Shown here piece by piece: positions 58,051 through 64,000 of a DNA stretch of 64,000 bases. How positions within the stretch are numbered: position 1 is the first letter of the stretch; the number at the start of each line of letters is the position of its first letter. The position numbers and the translations under genes are program-made. Origin of the DNA: an uncultured Acetatifactor sp. GTDB taxonomy: Bacteria > Bacillota > Clostridia > Lachnospirales > Lachnospiraceae. Location of the stretch: positions 10,610 through 74,609 of the forward strand of contig CAJULV010000009.1 of assembly GCA_910587555.1 (NCBI GenBank), read 5' to 3'. The notes under the pieces were generated by a model. It did no database searches. It worked only from the letters and a program-made list of their open reading frames with translations, and was not told where the DNA came from.

Positions 58051-60678
58051 ATGGCAAAAAGACAAAGGCAAAATAAATCCGGCCGCGGAAGTACATTGAT
58101 TGTCTCCATCATTCTGACTTTTATTATATTGGGAACCGTGGTCTATACTCTTGCAGGACAGATTTCATCCAAAATGTCCCAATCCGCAATCGACAATTTA
58201 AGCGAAAGCCTGGGTCTGCTCCGTGGAACCATCCAGGCAATTCTTCAGACGGAAGCGGAATTCCAGAAGCTCATTGCCCAGGAACTTTCCCTGCTGGAGG
58301 ACCCGGAAGCTTTTGTGCGCTCTTACAACCCCAATAAGACAATGGGCAAGGTGTCCATTATCCCTGCGGGAAAGAGTACGGGCATATGCAATACGGGGGA
58401 GGTCTTTACCACAGACCACCTGGATTTTTCCTCCAACAAGGAAGTGGACGGCCTGCCCCTGTCCGGATCGTATTTAAATGACATGGGTACCTGGGCCTAT
58501 ACAATTTCCTGCCCCGTGGTAAAGGACGGAACGCAGACCGCCACCCTCTATATAGAATATATATACGATTCCCTGGACGAAGCGCTGCCGCCCAAATTCT
58601 ACAACAATAATGCCACCCTGTACATGATGGACGCCAGAAGTGAACGCTTTGTGCTGAAGCCAAAAGGAATCGGGGAGCGAACCGCCGGACATATCAACCT
58701 GCAGGATTTTTATAATGCAAACAGAATACTGGAACCGGAGGTTCAGTCCATGGTATCCGAAAGCATCCGAAACGGAGATCATGTGATGTTCTACCACAAT
58801 GTACGTGACAGGGAATCCCTGATCTACATGTGGGCAGTAAACGACGGCGCTCTCTATCTCATCGGGTATGTCCCCATCGATTCCATCCAGCAGGAGGGCA
58901 AAGCCGTAAACCAGAACATTATTATCGTGGTAGTGGTGATGCTGGTTGCATTTCTGATATGCTGCATCCTGTATTTTCTGAACGAACGTCAGAAAAGCCA
59001 TATCCTGAAAGAGCAGGCTCAGGAGCGGGAGCTTCACAACCAACAACTGACGGAAGCGCTCCAGGCCGCGCAGATTGCCAGCAGTTCCAAGACCATGTTC
59101 CTCTCCAATATGTCCCATGACATCCGTACCCCCATGAATGCCATACTGGGCTTTACCACTCTGTTGGCCAAGGAGGCGGACAATCCGGTCAAGGTACGGG
59201 AATACACAAAGAAAATCACCGCTTCCGGTCAGCATCTTCTGGGGTTGATTAACGACGTGCTGGATGTGTCCAAGATCGAGAGCGGAAAAGCCGTACTGAC
59301 TATGGGAGAGTTTACTCTGGACAACATGATTTCTTCCATAGACGCCATTATCCGTCCCATGGCAAAGGTAAAACAGCAGAAATTCGATGTCACCGCCAAG
59401 GACATCAAACACGAACGCCTCATCGGCGACGAGACCAGAATGAACCAAATATTGATCAATCTTCTCTCTAATTCCGTCAAGTATACGCCGGAAGGAGGAC
59501 ATATACAGCTGCGCATCATCGGCTTGGAACAGCGTTCCAACCAGTTTGAGCATCTGAAGATTGAAGTGGAGGATAACGGCTACGGAATGACCCAGGAATA
59601 CCTGGAAGTCATTTTTGACGCTTTCACCAGAGCCGAGAACAGTACCACGAATAAGGTCCAGGGAACCGGGCTGGGCATGGCCATCACCAAAAATATCGTG
59701 GAGCTTATGGGCGGCACCATACATGTGACCAGCGAGGTAGACAAGGGCACACTCTTCACCGTTGAACTGGAGCTTCGCATTCCGGACCAAACATCTGACG
59801 GACAGTTCTGGGAGGAACACGGTATTCGGCGGATACTGGCGGTGGATGACGAACCCTATATTCTGGACAACATTCGGATCCTGATGAAGGATACCGGTGT
59901 CGTCACGGATGTTTCCGCAGACGGCGTGGACGCCCTGCTTCAAATTCGGCAGGCCCTGGAAAAAGGCGATACCTACGACCTGATTCTGATGGACTGGAAT
60001 ATGCCGGGGATGAACGGAGTAGAAACGGCCCGGGAGATTCGGGAACTGGCGGGAGCCGGCATTTCCATCCTGTTTCTTACCGCCTGTGACTGGGAATACA
60101 TCAAAGAAGAAGCAGAAAGCATCGGCGTTGACGGTTTCCTGGCAAAGCCCTTCTTCGTATCCGCCCTGAAAGAAAAGCTTACGGAACTCGGTTCCGGTGA
60201 AGCTGCAGCGATAATGCCTGCGGATGCAGCCGCTGACAACTGCCTGAAAGGACGTCATTTCCTGGTGGCTGAAGATAATGAGATCAATTCCGAAATCCTG
60301 ACGGAGCTTTTGCGCGGAGAAGGCGTCTCCTGTGTGGTGGCCGAGACCGGACGGCTGGCCGTGGATGCCTTTATTACCGCGGATCCGGGTACCTATGACG
60401 CCATTCTGATGGATGTACAGATGCCGGTTATGAACGGCTACGATGCCACCAGGGAAATCCGTTCTCTGGACCGGGCGGATGCCGCTTCCATTCCCATCAT
60501 CGCCATGACCGCCAATGCTTTCGCGGAGGATGTGAAAAACGCTCTGGATGCAGGGATGAATGACCATATCGCGAAACCTATTGACATCGAGATTATCAGA
60601 AGGGTACTGGGCAAATATCTGCCTTCATCCGGCCTGGACCCGACAGCGCACAATACATCTGCACCGCAGGATACCTGA
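58051..60678 (+). CDS. Hybrid sensor histidine kinase with two receiver domains
   Basis: An 875-residue membrane kinase. Membrane helix 1 (about 17-36), an extracellular sensing region of about 245 residues, helix 2 (about 286-310), and a short coiled coil precede the kinase. HisKA has NMSHDIRTPMNAIL (His about 355), and HATPase has the N box INLLSNSVKYTPEGG (about 466) and GTGLGMAI. Receiver 1 carries Asp about 648 (LILMDWNMPGMNG), receiver 2 Asp about 788 (ILMDVQMPVMNG). No HPt or output domain is present, so the phosphate must pass elsewhere. The sensing region most likely meets the lipoprotein encoded next. ATG 58051 has AAGGTGA upstream. Confidence 0.93.
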   Translation: MAKRQRQNKSGRGSTLIVSIILTFIILGTVVYTLAGQISSKMSQSAIDNLSESLGLLRGTIQAILQTEAEFQKLIAQELSLLEDPEAFVRSYNPNKTMGKVSIIPAGKSTGICNTGEVFTTDHLDFSSNKEVDGLPLSGSYLNDMGTWAYTISCPVVKDGTQTATLYIEYIYDSLDEALPPKFYNNNATLYMMDARSERFVLKPKGIGERTAGHINLQDFYNANRILEPEVQSMVSESIRNGDHVMFYHNVRDRESLIYMWAVNDGALYLIGYVPIDSIQQEGKAVNQNIIIVVVVMLVAFLICCILYFLNERQKSHILKEQAQERELHNQQLTEALQAAQIASSSKTMFLSNMSHDIRTPMNAILGFTTLLAKEADNPVKVREYTKKITASGQHLLGLINDVLDVSKIESGKAVLTMGEFTLDNMISSIDAIIRPMAKVKQQKFDVTAKDIKHERLIGDETRMNQILINLLSNSVKYTPEGGHIQLRIIGLEQRSNQFEHLKIEVEDNGYGMTQEYLEVIFDAFTRAENSTTNKVQGTGLGMAITKNIVELMGGTIHVTSEVDKGTLFTVELELRIPDQTSDGQFWEEHGIRRILAVDDEPYILDNIRILMKDTGVVTDVSADGVDALLQIRQALEKGDTYDLILMDWNMPGMNGVETAREIRELAGAGISILFLTACDWEYIKEEAESIGVDGFLAKPFFVSALKEKLTELGSGEAAAIMPADAAADNCLKGRHFLVAEDNEINSEILTELLRGEGVSCVVAETGRLAVDAFITADPGTYDAILMDVQMPVMNGYDATREIRSLDRADAASIPIIAMTANAFAEDVKNALDAGMNDHIAKPIDIEIIRRVLGKYLPSSGLDPTAHNTSAPQDT

Positions 60679-60802
60679 ACACCAAAAGCAGAAATGTATA
60701 CCATATAACAAGTGGGCATTTCTTCCATACAGAGCAGTATCCGCCTGAAAAGCATAAGTCAGGTGCTCACGGTTTTAGAAAGCAGTCAGAAAGGAAACAG
60801 AC

Positions 60803-62110
60803 ATGAAGAAGAAAAACAGAAAGCTGGCAGTGATTTTATTGACAGGCACATTGCTGATGGGGGTGTCTGCCTGTGGAAAAGAGCCGCGTGTGGACAAAAA
60901 CCTGATTTCCAACTCAGACGATGCCAAAAGGATAGTCAATATGTTCACGCCTATGGAGAAATCCAATCCCAACGCGGAAAACTCCGCCAGGACAGCGCAG
61001 GAGCTGACCGTTATTGCTGCCGAAAAGGCTCTGGGGGTACAGGTGGAATACAGGACCTACACTGCGGAGAACCATCAGGAGAAAACCTATGATGAAGTAC
61101 TGGTGGACAGGGCACGCAATAATATGGACGATATCTATCTGCTCAATCCGGATACACTGATGCTGCTGGGTTCCGAAGGCCATCTGGCAGACCTCTCAGG
61201 CCTTGAAAATGCCAAGAACCTGCGCGAAGTGGTGTTGGTTGCCAATACAATAGACGGAAAGCTGGTAGGCATTCCTCAGGAGGTCGCAGCCTACGGCCTG
61301 TTTGTAAACAAGGATATGTTTGATCGTTATCACCTGGAACTGCCCAATACGCCGGAAGAATTTCTGGAGTGCTGCCGGGTATTCAAGGAGAACGGTATTG
61401 AGACGCCTGTGGGCGCCAATCGCTGGTGGCTGGAAACCTTTGTGCTGGCCCAAGGTTTTGCGGATCTGTACAACGGCGGCAATACAGAAGCGGAAATCGA
61501 CGCCATCAACAGCGGAGAAGCGAAAATAAGCGACTATATGCGTCCTGGTTTCGAGTTTCTGAAGGAAATGATCGACAAGGGCTATATCGATGCCGAAAAA
61601 GCCTATGTTTCCGAAGCCATCGATGCCGAAGGACCGGATTTTCTGGCCGGCAAGACGCCCATCGTCATGGCTTACTGGGGCGCTGCCATTACGGAGACGG
61701 CTTACGGAAATCCGGATTTCAATATGCAGGTAATCGGTTTTCCCAGCAGCCGGGGACAGATGCCGGTGGTTCCCCTCACCGGTTACGGAATCAGCGCAAA
61801 CGCGGAAAATATGGAGGACGCAGTGGCAACCCTGAATTTCATTATCTCGGATGAGATGCTGCAGCTGTATACCGACAATAACCAAGTGATCTCCCCCTCC
61901 AAAAACGTGAATGTAGATTGTATCGATGCCTTAAAGCCTTTGAACGACATCATCAACGAAGGCGTCTATGTCCTGGGTTCCAATGCCAATATGAAGGTAG
62001 AGCAGTGGGGCAACACCTGCCTGATTGTACGAAAACTATTAAACGGCGCTTCCGTAGAGGAATGCATGGCGGAATTTGACAGGCTTCAGGAAGAATCCCT
62101 GAAACCGTAA
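60803..62110 (+). CDS. Orphan extracellular solute-binding lipoprotein (family 1)
   Basis: A 435-residue lipoprotein: signal peptide with lipobox GVSAC (Cys24), then a sugar-type binding fold (ELTVIAAEKALGVQVEYRTY; PNTPEEFLECCRVFKENGI; PVVPLTGYGISANAENMEDA). No permease or ATPase gene is adjacent. It follows the hybrid kinase by 124 bp on the same strand and is closed by a terminator, so it probably serves as ligand-binding partner of that kinase or of a transporter elsewhere. AAGGAAA ribosome site. Confidence 0.92.
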   Translation: MKKKNRKLAVILLTGTLLMGVSACGKEPRVDKNLISNSDDAKRIVNMFTPMEKSNPNAENSARTAQELTVIAAEKALGVQVEYRTYTAENHQEKTYDEVLVDRARNNMDDIYLLNPDTLMLLGSEGHLADLSGLENAKNLREVVLVANTIDGKLVGIPQEVAAYGLFVNKDMFDRYHLELPNTPEEFLECCRVFKENGIETPVGANRWWLETFVLAQGFADLYNGGNTEAEIDAINSGEAKISDYMRPGFEFLKEMIDKGYIDAEKAYVSEAIDAEGPDFLAGKTPIVMAYWGAAITETAYGNPDFNMQVIGFPSSRGQMPVVPLTGYGISANAENMEDAVATLNFIISDEMLQLYTDNNQVISPSKNVNVDCIDALKPLNDIINEGVYVLGSNANMKVEQWGNTCLIVRKLLNGASVEECMAEFDRLQEESLKP

Positions 62111-62202
62111 TCTCCTTTCTCGCGCAGCCCCATACTTCAGGATGCCTTTCCTGTAAGCATGATGCCATGTTCTCCTCCGCCAAATATAAGCATAAGCTGC
62201 TG

Positions 62203-62246
62203 AAAAGCCAATGCACACATTTCTGTGAACATTGGCTTTTCTTTTT
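62203..62246 (+). terminator. Strong terminator after the orphan lipoprotein gene
   Basis: A perfect 11-bp stem (AAAAGCCAATG with CATTGGCTTTT), 16-nt loop, followed by CTTTTT. The A-tract on the other side may let it also serve mecA, which converges from the right. Confidence 0.93.
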
Positions 62247-62266
62247 ACAATCTCTGAAATTCTGTA

Positions 62267-62980
62267 TTATCCTTTATCTTCTTTACCTCTCAGCTTCCTG
62301 ACTGCTTTCTCGGCAATCAGGCACTGCCCATGTTCCTTCAGCCGCAGCACCTGGGACTCATCCGCCGCATAAAGGCTTCCAAATTCCATGGCCTGGACAC
62401 ATGCCCTGCTGTAGCGCTCATAGGAGGCACGGCCCATCAGCAGATACAGATAGTAAAGTCCGTCCATTTCATACAGGCTGCTGTCCACCATCAGGTTCGA
62501 GGGAAGCATGGCGGCAAATTCCATAATCCTGCCGATTCCCGAGAACGCAAATACCGCAAAGCTGGGCTGGCTGACCTGCTCCTGTCCGTCTCCGGCTTCT
62601 TCTCCTGCAGCCTGCCGATTCTCCTTACCTTCATCGGTAGCCGCATTATTTCCGCCGATTTTCTCCCGTGTCCGCTGCAGAATACGCTTCATTTCCTTGA
62701 GACACTCAATAAACTGATCCGTATCCCGAGTTTCCGCGTCCCTGTCGGAAAAAGTAAGTATCAACCCCTGATCCGGCAGCAGCATAATCTGCAAATCAAA
62801 GGCAAACTTGGGAGGCTTATACCCCACCTCTTCCTCCGCCTGCTCAATGATATCCTGCACGACTTCCCTTGCTTTGTCGCTGCGCATAATAAAATCCTTA
62901 TAGTCAATCTCATACTCTTCCATCTCCTCATTGGACAGGAAGCATTTTACCGTTTTTTCATCTACTCGTTCTATTCTCAT
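62267..62980 (-). CDS. mecA: Adaptor protein MecA
   Basis: A 237-residue adaptor that delivers substrates to the ClpCP protease. The N-terminal substrate-binding domain starts MRIERVDEKTVKCFLSNEEM. An acidic, Gln/Gly-rich linker (about 118-150) leads to the C-terminal ClpC-binding domain with YEMDGLYYLYLL. The start at 62980 has GAGG eight bases upstream; 18 extra residues are rejected. A promoter is seen at 63089-63117. Confidence 0.92.
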   Translation of the reverse strand: MRIERVDEKTVKCFLSNEEMEEYEIDYKDFIMRSDKAREVVQDIIEQAEEEVGYKPPKFAFDLQIMLLPDQGLILTFSDRDAETRDTDQFIECLKEMKRILQRTREKIGGNNAATDEGKENRQAAGEEAGDGQEQVSQPSFAVFAFSGIGRIMEFAAMLPSNLMVDSSLYEMDGLYYLYLLMGRASYERYSRACVQAMEFGSLYAADESQVLRLKEHGQCLIAEKAVRKLRGKEDKG

Positions 62981-63088
62981 ATCATTATCCTCATAATAAG
63001 GAAATGTCTGCAAACGACAGTTCCTAAGGAACATACAATTCCTGATGCCAGGCGATCGGCATAAAGAAACACTTCAGCTGACATACTT

Positions 63089-63117
63089 ATGATACCATGA
63101 TATTCCGAATTTTTCAA
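63089..63117 (-). promoter_or_regulatory. Promoter of mecA
   Basis: On the minus strand TTGAAA (63117-63112) and TATCAT (63094-63089) are 17 bp apart, 109 bp before the ATG. Confidence 0.7.
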
Positions 63118-63175
63118 TTATATAAGTTTTCCATTCTGAATATTTTTTATACATTTCTTTGTTCAAATTTTACAC

Positions 63176-64000
63176 TTAGGATCTCTTTTTTCCCTTCAGC
63201 ACCACAACGGCCATTACCACCACCCCTACAAAGATCACAATGGCAATCACTACCACACTTATGATGATCCAGTCTGCCTTTTCCTTCGATGCCATCTCCC
63301 CTGCATCCTCGTTTCCCGGCTCTTCTCCGGACCCCGCGGCGGAAATAATGGAATCTTCATCCGACGCTTCCGGCTCGTCCAGACTCTCCTCCGGCTCCGT
63401 CACAGGTTCGGACGCATCCGGTTCCGGGGACGGACTGGCAGATGTCTGCGGCGTGGCGCTTGGCTTTGGTGTCGCTTTGCCGGTTCCCCTGCCGGGTACT
63501 TTGGCAGATGTCTGCGGCTTTTTACTGCTTCCGCTACTCTGGGAGTTGTCATCCGTATCCTCCCAGCCGGGATTCCAGTCTGCATTGGGATCATCATCTG
63601 TATCTGTATCATCCGGTGCCGGTGTTTCCTCCGCTGCAGGAGGTGTCTGTTCCGGCTGTGGTGTCACCCCAGGCTGCGGCGTCTGTTCCGGCGGCGGATT
63701 CTGTCCCGACGGCCCAATCAGTACGGCTCCCGGAACCTCCACCGATTCCATCGGTTTCAGCTCCTCCCCATAGACATACTGAAGAGAATTTTCCACCACA
63801 CTGACGGTTCCGTCTACTGCATTTCCGCTGTTATCCCGCAGGATTATCTTACCGATGGTGAGAGCCTCCGTGTTCTCCGCAAAGAGCGCATCCACCCCCG
63901 CCATATAAATATTCAGTTGTTTCGCATTTTCGTCATAGCGGAATTCCGCAATTCTGGCGTTATTCTGCCCAAATTCAAATTCTACCTGCGCCGCTTCCGC
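63176..64000 (-). CDS. Surface protein with disordered stalk and C-terminal membrane anchor (partial)
   Basis: The frame is open to the right edge, so the N-terminus is missing; 274 residues are seen. The visible part begins with a beta-rich domain (VEFEFGQNNARIAEFRYD, DGTVSVVENSLQYVYG). A roughly 150-residue Pro/Thr/Ser/Asp/Glu stalk follows (repeated TPQPEQTPP-like pieces), then a membrane helix near the end (WIIISVVVIAIVIFVGVVVMAVVVL) and the basic tip KGKKRS. There is no LPxTG motif. The beta domain recalls cohesin-like or other surface adhesion modules, but this cannot be decided from the fragment. Confidence 0.8.
   Translation of the reverse strand, partial: AEAAQVEFEFGQNNARIAEFRYDENAKQLNIYMAGVDALFAENTEALTIGKIILRDNSGNAVDGTVSVVENSLQYVYGEELKPMESVEVPGAVLIGPSGQNPPPEQTPQPGVTPQPEQTPPAAEETPAPDDTDTDDDPNADWNPGWEDTDDNSQSSGSSKKPQTSAKVPGRGTGKATPKPSATPQTSASPSPEPDASEPVTEPEESLDEPEASDEDSIISAAGSGEEPGNEDAGEMASKEKADWIIISVVVIAIVIFVGVVVMAVVVLKGKKRS

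Noticed and set aside
58474..60567. 697-residue minus-strand open frame
   Set aside because: Antisense to the hybrid kinase; His/Gln-rich sequence without domains or a ribosome site.

Overview
The window reads as a chromosomal segment of a spore-forming Clostridia species, most likely Lachnospiraceae. Supporting signs are the moderately GC-rich, strongly Gram-positive gene style (AGGAGG ribosome binding sites, TTGACA/TATAAT promoters, U-tailed hairpin terminators), the secE-nusG-rplKA-rplJL-rpoBC order, a MecA adaptor, a SleC-type spore cortex-lytic protein, an XpaC/TelA pair and a pectin-backbone (rhamnogalacturonan) locus with CUT1 transporters that lack their own ATPase. The genus cannot be fixed from sequence reading alone. 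No phage, transposase, integrase or CRISPR array was seen.

Layout. 1-11 kb (mostly minus strand): short-chain dehydrogenase, two small unknown proteins, a GH27 alpha-galactosidase, the TrkA-TrkH potassium uptake pair, a coiled-coil NlpC/P60 cell-wall hydrolase, asnS, a small anchored unknown protein and a decayed GH27-like pseudogene. 10.6-12.6 kb: M28 peptidase and a CmpB-family membrane protein. 12.8-21.8 kb: a rhamnogalacturonan-I utilisation locus (lipoprotein, two permeases, membrane-bound AraC regulator, PL11 lyase). 22.2-28.3 kb (plus strand): MATE exporter overlapping a large membrane protein, then xpaC-telA behind a promoter and six tandem 40-bp hairpin repeats. 28.4-31.1 kb: LytTR response regulator with a soluble GHKL kinase, and rfbD. 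31.4-43.8 kb: the transcription/translation core (rpmG, secE, nusG, rplK, rplA, rplJ, rplL, rpoB, rpoC) with three readable promoters and an L10 leader. 44.0-49.4 kb: two ABC-2 export systems, each next to its own regulator (YtrA-type GntR; TetR). 49.7-64 kb: aldose epimerase, type I glutamine synthetase, tRNA-Ala(CGC), a SleC-like protein with added LysM domains, a flavoprotein, an unknown basic coiled-coil protein, a C39-like peptidase, a hybrid histidine kinase followed by an orphan solute-binding lipoprotein, mecA, and a surface protein cut by the right edge.

How genes work together. The PL11 locus resembles the Bacillus yes/yte pectin system: a surface lipoprotein and two permeases import rhamnogalacturonan oligosaccharides, the cytoplasmic lyase cuts them, and the AraC-type membrane regulator controls the set. 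The hybrid kinase and neighbouring lipoprotein look like a sensing pair without permeases.

The most unusual non-coding structure is a family of palindromic elements: a 59-bp inverted-repeat element in three copies plus one internally deleted 32-bp copy, and the six-unit hairpin array placed directly at the predicted transcription start of xpaC-telA. Two other tandem duplications (35-bp and 68-bp units) lie near the left end.
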